A model generated the notes under the pieces. That model was not told where the DNA came from. It saw nothing but the letters and a program-made list of their open reading frames with translations, and made no database searches. Both the position numbers and the translations under genes were made by a program. From Alphaproteobacteria bacterium (GTDB lineage: Bacteria; Pseudomonadota; Alphaproteobacteria; Rhizobiales; Xanthobacteraceae): 9,829 nt of DNA. The stretch spans positions 1 to 9,829 of the forward strand of contig VAZH01000080.1 in NCBI GenBank assembly GCA_005884465.1. The letters are read 5' to 3'. Position 1 is the stretch's first letter. Every line of letters starts with the position of its first letter. Positions 1-8,318 of the stretch are shown in pieces.

Positions 1-1578
1 ATCGACGAAATCGAGCGCCGCGGGAATTTCGTGCTTGCCAAGCTTGCCCGTGAGAAACGCCTTCAGCTCGTCCAGGGTGAACGGATCGGCGCCGCCGCGC
101 AATTTGACAAATGCCTTCGCCGCCTCGCCGCGGTAATCGTCGGGAATCCCGATCACGATTACTTCGTGCACCGCGGGATGCTCATAGATCGCCTGCTCGA
201 TCATCTGCGGATAGACGTTGAAGCCGCCGGAGATGATCATGTCCTTCTTGCGATCGACCAGATAGAAATAGCCGTCACTGTCCATGTAGCCGATATCGCC
301 GGTCAGGAACCGGTCGCCGACGAAAGCGTCCGCTGTTTCCTGCGGCCTGTTCCAGTAGCCCCTGGTGACGTTCGGTCCCCTGATGCGGATTTCGCCGACC
401 TTGCCCGGCGGCAGGACTTTTCCGGGATCGTCGAGCGCGACGACGTCCATTTCGATGCCGGGCAGCATCAGCCCGATCGATCCCGGTTTTTCCGGTCCCT
501 CCTGCGGATGGGCAGTGCCGGGCGAACAAGTCTCGGTCATGCCCCAGCCGCTCTTGAGCTTCATGTTGGTCTTGCGCTCGAAAATCTTGGCAACCTCGAC
601 CGGCAGCGGCGCGCCGCCCGATCCGCAACTGACCAGCGACGACAGATCGCGACTCTCGAGATCGGGAAGACTTGCAATCGCGATCCACATCGTGGGAACG
701 CCGGGAAAGGCGGTCGCGCGCTTGACCTCGATGTCGCGCATCACGGCTTCGACGTCGAAGCGCTGATGCAGCGAGATCAGATCGCCGCGCTCCAGGCTGC
801 GCAAGAGGATCACGGTCAGCGCGAAGATATGAAACAGCGGCAGCACGCAGATGACGCGCTCGATGGCGTCGCGTTTGGTCCGCGCCGCCGTGCCCCATAC
901 GTCATAGATCGACACCGCCGATGTCAGATTGCCATGGCTGAGCATGGCGCCCTTCGGCAAGCCGGTGGTGCCGCCGGTATATTGCAACAGCGCGACGTCA
1001 TCGACCGAGATCTTTGGCCACTGCGCCGGCCTGGTGGCGCCTGCTACGAAGGTCTTGAACTTGACGATCGCCGGATGATCCGGGATCGGCGTGTGCGGGT
1101 TGCCGACCGCGCCCCAATCGTCGTCCTCGCAGACGATCAGCCGATCGAGCAGGCCTTTTTGCAAAAATTTCAGCGCCATCGGCAGCAGCGCGGCGAGATC
1201 GGTGGTGACGAGAATGCGCGCGCCGCTGTCGCTCAATTTATGCGATAGCGCGCGTTCGCCGTCGAGCGGGGAAAGATGCACGACGCGCGCGCCGGCTTTC
1301 AGCGCGCCGAAGAAGTTCACGGGATGATCGGGCGAGTTGCCGAGGAACAGCGCCACCGAAGCATTCTTGCCGTAACCGGCGCGCAGGAACGCCGACGCCG
1401 CGACTTCGACCATGGCTTCCAGTTCAGCGTAGCTGATCGGGCGGTCGCGGAATTCGATCGCCGGCCGCGCGCCGTATTGCGCCGCGGCCTTCGACAACAG
1501 GTCAGGCAGCGTTCCCCGCGCGATCGGATCGTCCCAATGGACACCTTCCGGATAAAATCTTTCGCCGGGATGGGTCAT
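1..1578 (-). CDS. pimA: Dicarboxylate/long-chain fatty acid--CoA ligase (PimA-like), C-terminus cut by window edge
   Basis: Acyl-CoA synthetase of the ANL (AMP-binding) superfamily. It adenylates a carboxylic acid with ATP and transfers it to CoA. Read on the minus strand from ATG at 1578-1576, it stays open for 526 codons to base 1. Visible motifs: P-loop A3 YTGGTTGLPKG (residues 200-210), A5 GWGMTET (344-350), A7 TGD (426-428), hinge/A8 DRKKDMIISGGFNVYP (442-457). The last residues in view, TGKLGKHEIP, lie just before the A10 region, so the catalytic lysine and roughly the last few dozen residues are outside the window. No good Shine-Dalgarno precedes the start; a perfect palindrome GAAAGCTTTC (1579-1588) abuts it. 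There is no nearby in-frame alternative start, and the N-terminal MTHPGERFYPEG looks natural. It lies downstream of pimF on the same strand, separated by a palindromic repeat. The family call is firm. The pim assignment rests on gene order and on resemblance from memory; a medium/long-chain fatty acid substrate is possible. Confidence 0.85.
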   Translation of the reverse strand, partial: MTHPGERFYPEGVHWDDPIARGTLPDLLSKAAAQYGARPAIEFRDRPISYAELEAMVEVAASAFLRAGYGKNASVALFLGNSPDHPVNFFGALKAGARVVHLSPLDGERALSHKLSDSGARILVTTDLAALLPMALKFLQKGLLDRLIVCEDDDWGAVGNPHTPIPDHPAIVKFKTFVAGATRPAQWPKISVDDVALLQYTGGTTGLPKGAMLSHGNLTSAVSIYDVWGTAARTKRDAIERVICVLPLFHIFALTVILLRSLERGDLISLHQRFDVEAVMRDIEVKRATAFPGVPTMWIAIASLPDLESRDLSSLVSCGSGGAPLPVEVAKIFERKTNMKLKSGWGMTETCSPGTAHPQEGPEKPGSIGLMLPGIEMDVVALDDPGKVLPPGKVGEIRIRGPNVTRGYWNRPQETADAFVGDRFLTGDIGYMDSDGYFYLVDRKKDMIISGGFNVYPQMIEQAIYEHPAVHEVIVIGIPDDYRGEAAKAFVKLRGGADPFTLDELKAFLTGKLGKHEIPAALDFVD

Positions 1579-1610
1579 GAAAGCTTTCGGCGAGACACAA
1601 CAAAGAAATT

Positions 1611-1707
1611 GTCATTCCGGGGCGCGCGGAGCGCGAACCCGGAATCCATAACCACGATCAGGAGTATGGATTCCGGGCTCGCGCCAAGTGGCGCGCCCCG
1701 GAATGAC
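1611..1707. repeat. Extragenic palindromic repeat element (long imperfect hairpin) between pimF and pimA
   Basis: A 97-base inverted repeat. The outer arms GTCATTCCGGGGCGCGC (1611-1627) and GCGCGCCCCGGAATGAC (1691-1707) are exact reverse complements. The inner arms CCCGGAATCCATA (1638-1650) and TATGGATTCCGGG (1665-1677) are also exact, enclosing a 14-base loop; only the middle segments pair imperfectly. The motif CATTCCGGGGCGCGC...CGAACCCGGAATCC matches a dispersed intergenic palindrome I know from Bradyrhizobium and Rhodopseudomonas genomes. It fills most of the 148 bases between the two minus-strand genes. Transcribed, it would fold into a very stable stem. It has no U-tract on the minus strand, so it is not a typical terminator. 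Confidence 0.85.
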
Positions 1708-1726
1708 GCGTGGTTAGAGGGCGCCA

Positions 1727-3823
<2,097 letters not shown>

Positions 3824-3867
3824 GCTACTCTCCCTGGCTATCCCGTTTTTGATGAATTTCGCACTGC

Positions 3868-3880
3868 GGAATTTAATTCC
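3868..3880. promoter_or_regulatory. Candidate operator for the IclR-type regulator (perfect inverted repeat)
   Basis: GGAATTTAATTCC is a perfect 6-1-6 inverted repeat in the 124-base region between the divergent pimF and regulator genes. It closely resembles the E. coli IclR box (TGGAAATNATTTCCA) as I recall it. A further half-site-like copy, GAATTT, lies at 3854-3859, 15 bases from the GAATTT inside the palindrome. Location and shape suggest the regulator binds here to control itself, pimF, or both. Binding is inferred; the palindrome itself is seen directly. Confidence 0.5.
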
Positions 3881-3895
3881 ACATCTTGACATGGA

Positions 3896-3924
3896 GGGTT
3901 ATTTTGAAGCACGTCCCTTGTCAA
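3896..3924 (-). promoter_or_regulatory. Possible pimF promoter (consensus -35, poor -10)
   Basis: On the minus strand there is an exact TTGACA at 3924-3919. The -10 is unclear: AATAAC (3903-3898) gives 4 of 6 matches with a short 15-base spacer, while TAACCC (3901-3896) has the ideal 17-base spacer but matches poorly. Transcription from here would start about 3889-3891, placing the palindrome at 3868-3880 just downstream of the start, a position suited to repression. A second exact TTGACA, on the plus strand at 3886-3891, points toward the regulator but has no recognisable -10. Confidence 0.25.
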
Positions 3925-3947
3925 CGAGGTCCGCACAGCAGCAGGCA

Positions 3948-4814
3948 ATGAAACGTCCAGGCAAGAAGGTGGCGAGCGATCGCAGCTTCGTCGTCGCGCT
4001 TTCCCGCGGCCTTGATGTGTTGCGCGCATTCCATCCCAACGACGGGCTTCTTGGCAATCAAGAGATCGCGGCCCGTACGAACTTGCCAAAGCCTACCGTT
4101 TCGCGGCTGACCTACACCTTGACCAAGCTGGGCTACCTTACACCCGTTCCGCGGTTCGAGAAATATCAGTTGGCGCCCTCGGCCATGGCGCTCGGGTATG
4201 CCGCCCTTGCGAACCTCGGGGTCCGGCATTTGTCCGAAGCTTACCGCGAGGAAGTCATGCGCGAAACCGGCGGCGCGGTCGCGGTCGGTGGCCGCGACCG
4301 TCTCAGCATGATTTATTTCGGCCAGAGCCGCAACGGTCTCACGCTGGGCGTTCAACTGGACGTCGGTTCGCGAATTCCGATTGCGACCACCGCGATGGGC
4401 CGCGCCTATATCTGGGCACTGCCGAGCGAGGAGCGTGCGTCACTATTACGCGAACTCCGCGAGCACTATGGCAGCCGCTGGCCAAAGATGCGCGATGGCA
4501 TCGAACGGGCCGGCGAAACGGTCGCGAAACTGGGATTTGCGATCTCGGCCGGCGAGTGGCAGAACGACGTGCACGCGGTCGGCGTTGCACTAAAACTCAA
4601 TGACGGAACCGGTCCTTACGCCTTTAATTGTGGTGCCCCCGCATTCCGTTTCACGGAAGACCGGCTATGCAACGATATTGGACCTCGCCTCGTGGCGATG
4701 GTAAGGAACATCGAGGCGGCGCTGGGCGGCGCGATGCCGCAATCAAAAAAAGACGACAACAAAAAGTTGAAAGCAGGAGGGAAAGTTGCACGTATGGTCG
4801 AGGGGATCAGGTAG
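3948..4814 (+). CDS. IclR-family transcriptional regulator
   Basis: A 288-residue DNA-binding regulator. The N-terminal winged helix-turn-helix runs about 13-75: SFVVALSRGLDVLRAF, then NQEIAARTNLPKPTVSRL (37-54), then TYTLTKLGYL, the classic IclR-family pattern. The C-terminal part (about 90-260) is an IclR effector-binding domain, with segments such as IPIATTAMGRAYIWALP, GFAISAGEWQNDVHAVGVAL and a MVRNIEAAL-like final helix. The tail is lysine-rich (SKKDDNKKLKAGGK). Start choice is uncertain: ATG 3948 gives the usual family N-terminus and length but only a weak GCAGG ribosome site. ATG 3891 (307 residues) has no RBS and overlaps a TTGACA hexamer. The gene is divergent from pimF and reads toward the transporter, so it probably controls one or both arms. 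An aromatic or dicarboxylic acid, or its CoA ester, is a plausible effector, but the sequence does not show which, nor whether it activates or represses. Confidence 0.88.
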   Translation: MKRPGKKVASDRSFVVALSRGLDVLRAFHPNDGLLGNQEIAARTNLPKPTVSRLTYTLTKLGYLTPVPRFEKYQLAPSAMALGYAALANLGVRHLSEAYREEVMRETGGAVAVGGRDRLSMIYFGQSRNGLTLGVQLDVGSRIPIATTAMGRAYIWALPSEERASLLRELREHYGSRWPKMRDGIERAGETVAKLGFAISAGEWQNDVHAVGVALKLNDGTGPYAFNCGAPAFRFTEDRLCNDIGPRLVAMVRNIEAALGGAMPQSKKDDNKKLKAGGKVARMVEGIR

Positions 4815-4826
4815 CCTTCATCGTTG

Positions 4827-4879
4827 TGACCGGCGACGCCATCCGCCGGGTCATTTTCGCCCAACTGTTCATTTGGGCG
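4827..4879 (+). promoter_or_regulatory. Two-hairpin leader upstream of the transporter operon
   Basis: Hairpin 1 pairs TGACCGGCG (4827-4835) with CGCCGGGTCA (4844-4853) with a one-base bulge, followed by TTTT (4854-4857). It could act as a weak terminator for the regulator gene. Hairpin 2 is a perfect 7-bp stem, CGCCCAA (4858-4864) with TTGGGCG (4873-4879), and an 8-base loop. It ends 7 bases before the ATG at 4887, so it overlaps the G-rich region that would serve as the ribosome site. I see no convincing -35/-10 in 4815-4886. The transporter may be read through from the regulator gene or from a promoter inside its 3' end. Function is inferred. Confidence 0.35.
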
Positions 4880-4886
4880 GGACGAG

Positions 4887-5684
4887 ATGACGCAGGCACA
4901 GCTCGGCAGGGCACAGGATCCCCTGCTTGCGGTTCGCGACGTCAGCGTCGTGTTCGGCGGTATCATCGCGCTGAATGGCGTGTCCTTCGACATGGATCAG
5001 GGCCAGATCCTCGGCCTGATCGGGCCTAACGGCGCCGGCAAGACCACGCTGTTCAATTGCCTGAGCCGGCTCTACCAGCCGAGCTCCTGCGACATTCTCA
5101 TGGAAGGCCAGAGCATCCTGTCGCGTCCGCCGCACAGGATCGCGGAAATCGGCATCGGCCGCACCTTTCAGAACGTCGCGCTGTTTCCCAATCTGTCGGT
5201 GCTCGACAACGTTCGGGTCGGCACGCATTCCCGCACCAACAGCGACATTATCAGCGACTCGCTGAGACTGGCCTGGGTCCGCCGCGGCGAGGCCGAACTC
5301 AACGAGCGCGTCCACGAAATCGTCAGCTATCTCGACCTCGACGACGTCGCCCATGTCACGGTTTCCGGCCTGCCGTTCGGCACCCAGAAGCGCGTGGAGC
5401 TGGCGCGGGCGCTTGCCGCCGAACCGAAGATCCTGCTGCTTGACGAACCCGCCGGCGGCCTCAACCACGAGGAAGTCCACGTGCTTGGCGATCTGATTCG
5501 CCGGATTCGCGACGAACGCCACGTGACCATCCTGCTGGTCGAACATCATATGGGCCTGGTGATGTCGATCGCCGACCATGTGGTCGCGCTGAATTTCGGC
5601 CGCAAGCTCGCCGAGGGAACGCCGGCCGCGGTGCAATCCGACCCGGATGTCATCAGGGCCTATCTCGGGAGCAAGGACCAATGA
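4887..5684 (+). CDS. livG: LivG-family ABC transporter ATP-binding protein
   Basis: A 265-residue ATPase of the LIV/HAAT (hydrophobic amino acid-type) importer class, energising uptake at the inner face of the cytoplasmic membrane as a dimer with the next ATPase. Visible motifs: Walker A GPNGAGKTT (46-54), Q-loop GRTFQN with Gln95, signature region LPFGTQKRVELARAL (162-176, a variant of LSGGQ common in LivG proteins), Walker B ILLLDEP with Asp186/Glu187, and H-loop VEHH with His220. LivG-type features include the long insert between Q-loop and signature and GRTFQN(V)ALFP. ATG 4887 follows a G-rich but non-ideal ribosome site (GGGCGGGACGAG). Its stop overlaps the next gene by 4 bases (ATGA), implying translational coupling. 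Despite the family name, a branched-chain amino acid substrate is not implied; the neighbouring pim genes suggest an organic acid. Confidence 0.95.
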   Translation: MTQAQLGRAQDPLLAVRDVSVVFGGIIALNGVSFDMDQGQILGLIGPNGAGKTTLFNCLSRLYQPSSCDILMEGQSILSRPPHRIAEIGIGRTFQNVALFPNLSVLDNVRVGTHSRTNSDIISDSLRLAWVRRGEAELNERVHEIVSYLDLDDVAHVTVSGLPFGTQKRVELARALAAEPKILLLDEPAGGLNHEEVHVLGDLIRRIRDERHVTILLVEHHMGLVMSIADHVVALNFGRKLAEGTPAAVQSDPDVIRAYLGSKDQ

Positions 5685-6394
5685 CCGCGATGCTCAACAT
5701 CAAGGATCTCAGGGCCTATTACGGCCAGGTCCAGGCGCTTCACGGCCTTGAGTTTGCCCTTAATCAAGGAAGCGTGACCACGCTGCTCGGCGCCAACGGT
5801 GCGGGCAAGACCACCACGCTGCGCGCGATCTGCAACATGGTGCGCTCGACCGGCGCCATCGAATTCGACGGCGCCCCGCTCGCCGGCCGCTCGACCGAAA
5901 ACATCGTCCGTCTCGGCATCGCCCATGTGCCGCAAGGCCGCGGCACATTCACGACCATGACGGTGGAAGAAAATCTTCAACTCGGCGCCATCACGCGAAA
6001 AGACAAGGCCGGCGTGGTTTCCGACATCGAACGCATGTACGACCATTTTCCGGTGCTGAAGCAGCGGCATACCCAGCAGGCGGGCACGCTGTCGGGCGGC
6101 GAACAGCAGATGCTCGCGGTCGCCCGCGCCCTGATGCTGCGCCCGAGGCTGATGCTGCTGGACGAGCCGTCGTTCGGCCTGGCACCGCTGATCGTGCGCG
6201 ACCTGTTCAAGATCCTCGGCAAGATCAATCGCGAGGACAAGGTCACCATTCTGGTGGTCGAGCAGAACGCGCAATTGGCGCTGGAGCTCGCCGACAAGGC
6301 CTTTGTGATCGAAACCGGACGGATCGTAATGTCGGGAAGCGCGAACGAGATCGCGAACAACGAAGACGTCCGTAAATCCTATCTGGGTTACTAA
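5681..6394 (+). CDS. livF: LivF-family ABC transporter ATP-binding protein
   Basis: A 237-residue partner ATPase of the same importer. Walker A GANGAGKTT (37-45), Q-loop VPQGRG with Gln85, signature LSGGEQQMLAVARAL (137-151), Walker B LMLLDEP with Asp161/Glu162, followed by SFGLAP. The H-loop position reads VVEQNAQLAL, with Gln where most ABC ATPases have His. This is the usual LivF pattern, so it is not a defect. The start overlaps the previous stop by 4 bases (ATGA); an in-frame ATG three codons later (MLNIKDL) is a possible alternative. The gene ends 12 bases before the first permease gene. Length is normal for LivF. Substrate is inferred as for the rest of the operon. Confidence 0.95.
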   Translation: MTAMLNIKDLRAYYGQVQALHGLEFALNQGSVTTLLGANGAGKTTTLRAICNMVRSTGAIEFDGAPLAGRSTENIVRLGIAHVPQGRGTFTTMTVEENLQLGAITRKDKAGVVSDIERMYDHFPVLKQRHTQQAGTLSGGEQQMLAVARALMLRPRLMLLDEPSFGLAPLIVRDLFKILGKINREDKVTILVVEQNAQLALELADKAFVIETGRIVMSGSANEIANNEDVRKSYLGY

Positions 6395-6406
6395 CGGAGC
6401 GCGGCC

Positions 6407-7285
6407 ATGGAGCTTTTTACCAATCAAGTTCTGGCCGGCATCGCCACCGGCGCGATCTATGCCTGCATGGCGCTCGCGGTGGTCATGATCTACCAGGCGA
6501 TCGATCATCTCAATTTCGCCCAGGGCGAAATGGCGATGTTCTCGACCTTTGTTTGCTGGCAGCTGATGCAATGGGGCGTGCCCTATTGGGGAGCGTTCCT
6601 GATCACGCTGGTATTTTCGTTCGCCGGCGGTATCGCGATCGAGCGGCTGCTGTTCAAGCCTCTGGCGAAGGCGCCGATCCTGACCAACGTGGCCGGCTTC
6701 ATCGCGTTGTATGCGATCATCAACAGCGTCGCCGGCTTGATCTGGGACTTCACGATCAAGCAATTCCCGACGCCGTTCGGATCGTCGCCGTTTCTCGGCA
6801 GTCAGCTGATCTCGACCCATCAGGCCGGCATGATCGGCGTCACGCTGATGTTGCTTGTTCTGCTCTTCGTTTTCTTTCGGTTTACGCGAATGGGCCTGGC
6901 AATGCGCGCTGCCGCCTCGCTGCCGGAATCGGCGCGATTGGTCGGCATCAATACCAGCTGGATGATAGCGCTGGGCTGGGGCATGGCGGCCGCGATCGGC
7001 GCCATCGCCGGCATGCTGATCGCGCCGGTGGTGTTTCTGGAGCCGAACATGATGTTAGGTGTGCTGATCTACGGATTTGCCGCCGCCGTGCTCGGCGGGC
7101 TGACCAGTCCGCTCGGTGCGGTGGTCGGAGGCTTCCTGGTCGGCGTCTTCGAGAACCTCGTCGGGACCTATATCCCCGGCGTCGGCAATGAACTGAAACT
7201 GCCGATCGCGCTGGCGCTGATCGTCACTGTCCTAGTTGTCAACCCCGCCGGTCTGTTTGGCCGGCCCATCGTGAAGCGAGTTTGA
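6407..7285 (+). CDS. livH: LivH-family branched-chain-type ABC transporter permease
   Basis: A 292-residue integral membrane protein forming half of the importer channel. It starts ELFTNQVLAGIATGAIYACMAL, with the LNFAQGEMAMF segment (35-45) that is diagnostic of LivH permeases. About eight hydrophobic stretches are visible, for example near 8-30, 62-80, 91-112, 141-157, 185-210, 217-235, 238-254 and 264-280. The EAA-like cytoplasmic loop MGLAMRAAASLPESARLVGI (162-181) is where the ATPases dock. ATG 6407 is preceded by GGAG (6396-6399) at a normal spacing. The stop TGA at 7283-7285 sits 2 bases before the ATG chosen for the next gene. Length and topology are normal for the family. Confidence 0.95.
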   Translation: MELFTNQVLAGIATGAIYACMALAVVMIYQAIDHLNFAQGEMAMFSTFVCWQLMQWGVPYWGAFLITLVFSFAGGIAIERLLFKPLAKAPILTNVAGFIALYAIINSVAGLIWDFTIKQFPTPFGSSPFLGSQLISTHQAGMIGVTLMLLVLLFVFFRFTRMGLAMRAAASLPESARLVGINTSWMIALGWGMAAAIGAIAGMLIAPVVFLEPNMMLGVLIYGFAAAVLGGLTSPLGAVVGGFLVGVFENLVGTYIPGVGNELKLPIALALIVTVLVVNPAGLFGRPIVKRV

Positions 7286-7287
7286 TC

Positions 7288-8304
7288 ATGAGCGCTGTTG
7301 AGGACGTCGTCACCGAAGCACCGGCCGTCGAGGCCGTTCCCAAGCGGGCCATGACGCTCGGCTACGGTACTTCGCTGGTGATGCTGGGATTGCTGATCGT
7401 AGCGCCCATGTTCGTGAAGAACTTCATCATCTTCCAGCTCACGATGTTGCTGATCTATGGGCTCGCGGTTCTGGCGCTGAACATTCTGACCGGCGGTAGC
7501 GGCCAGTTTTCGCTGGGCCAGAGCGCGTTTTACGCAGTCGGCGCCTATACCTCGGCGATCCTGATGGAACACGTCGGCATGAATTACGCGCTGACGCTGC
7601 CGATCGCGGGCATCGTCTGCTTCGGTTTTGGATTTCTGTTCGGCCAGCCGGCGCTGCGTTTGAGCGGGGTCTATCTGGCGCTGGCGACCTTCGCATTGGC
7701 GACCGCCATGCCGCAGCTGTTGAAGCTCGGATATTTCGAGCACTGGACCGGCGGCGTCCAGGGTCTGGTGGTGACCAAACCCGATGCGCCGTTCGGTCTG
7801 CCGATGTCGCAGGACATGTGGCTGTACTATTTCACCCTCGTTGTCACGATCGCGATCTATATCTTTTCCGTCAATCTGCTGAGGTCGCGCTCCGGCCGCG
7901 CCTTCATGGCGATCCGCGACAATGAAATCGCGGCGTCCGCCATGGGCATCGACGTCGCGCTGTACAAGACACTAGCGTTCGGCGTCAGCGCCGGCATCAC
8001 CGGCGTTGCCGGCGGCCTGGGTGCGATCACCGTGCAGTTCGTCGCGCCGGACGGCTACACCATCTCGCTCGCGATCAACCTGTTTCTCGGCATGGTGGTC
8101 GGCGGCGTCGGATGGCTGCCCGGATCGATCGTCGGTTCGGCCTTCATCATCTTCGTGCCGAACATCGCGGAGGGAATCTCGAAGGGCCTCTCCGGCGCCG
8201 TGTTCGGCATACTCCTGTTCCTCGTCATCTTCCTGGTGCCGCACGGCGCAAGGCAGGTCGCCATCGTTGCCCAGCAACTGATCGGCAAACTCAAGAAAAA
8301 CTAA
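7288..8304 (+). CDS. livM: LivM-family branched-chain-type ABC transporter permease
   Basis: A 338-residue second permease of the importer. After an acidic cytoplasmic N-terminal extension of about 25 residues come multiple membrane segments. Family motifs are GQFSLGQSAFYAVGAYT (72-88), LRLSGVYLALATFALA, and the EAA-like loop SGRAFMAIRDNEIAASAMGI (202-221) followed by DVALYKTLAFGVSAGITGVAG. ATG 7288 is chosen: it lies 2 bases after the livH stop with a weak GAAGCGAG upstream. A TTG at 7282, overlapping that stop, would add two residues and cannot be excluded. The gene ends 14 bases before the binding-protein gene. Confidence 0.93.
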   Translation: MSAVEDVVTEAPAVEAVPKRAMTLGYGTSLVMLGLLIVAPMFVKNFIIFQLTMLLIYGLAVLALNILTGGSGQFSLGQSAFYAVGAYTSAILMEHVGMNYALTLPIAGIVCFGFGFLFGQPALRLSGVYLALATFALATAMPQLLKLGYFEHWTGGVQGLVVTKPDAPFGLPMSQDMWLYYFTLVVTIAIYIFSVNLLRSRSGRAFMAIRDNEIAASAMGIDVALYKTLAFGVSAGITGVAGGLGAITVQFVAPDGYTISLAINLFLGMVVGGVGWLPGSIVGSAFIIFVPNIAEGISKGLSGAVFGILLFLVIFLVPHGARQVAIVAQQLIGKLKKN

Positions 8305-8318
8305 ACTGAGGAGAACTT

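Noticed and set aside
31..1248. 405-codon open frame on the plus strand, antisense to pimA
   Set aside because: It lies entirely over a gene with clear adenylation motifs on the other strand. Its translation is Arg/Asp/Ala-rich with no recognisable domain, typical of antisense frames in GC-rich DNA.
5366..5410. Non-canonical ABC signature LPFGTQKR in the first ATPase
   Set aside because: LivG-type ATPases commonly carry such variants of LSGGQ. The other motifs are intact, so it is not treated as unusual.
4869..5681. 270-codon minus-strand open frame over the first ATPase
   Set aside because: The sense strand has all ABC ATPase motifs in order. The antisense product is compositionally odd and has no plausible ribosome site or partner.
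6245..6275. H-loop histidine replaced by glutamine in the second ATPase (VVEQN)
   Set aside because: This is the normal LivF-family sequence, so it is not a sign of an inactive protein.
5660..6820. 386-codon open frame on the minus strand over the second ATPase and first permease
   Set aside because: It spans two well-supported plus-strand genes and their junction. Composition is Arg/His/Asp-rich with no family motif; it is a shadow of GC-rich codon use.
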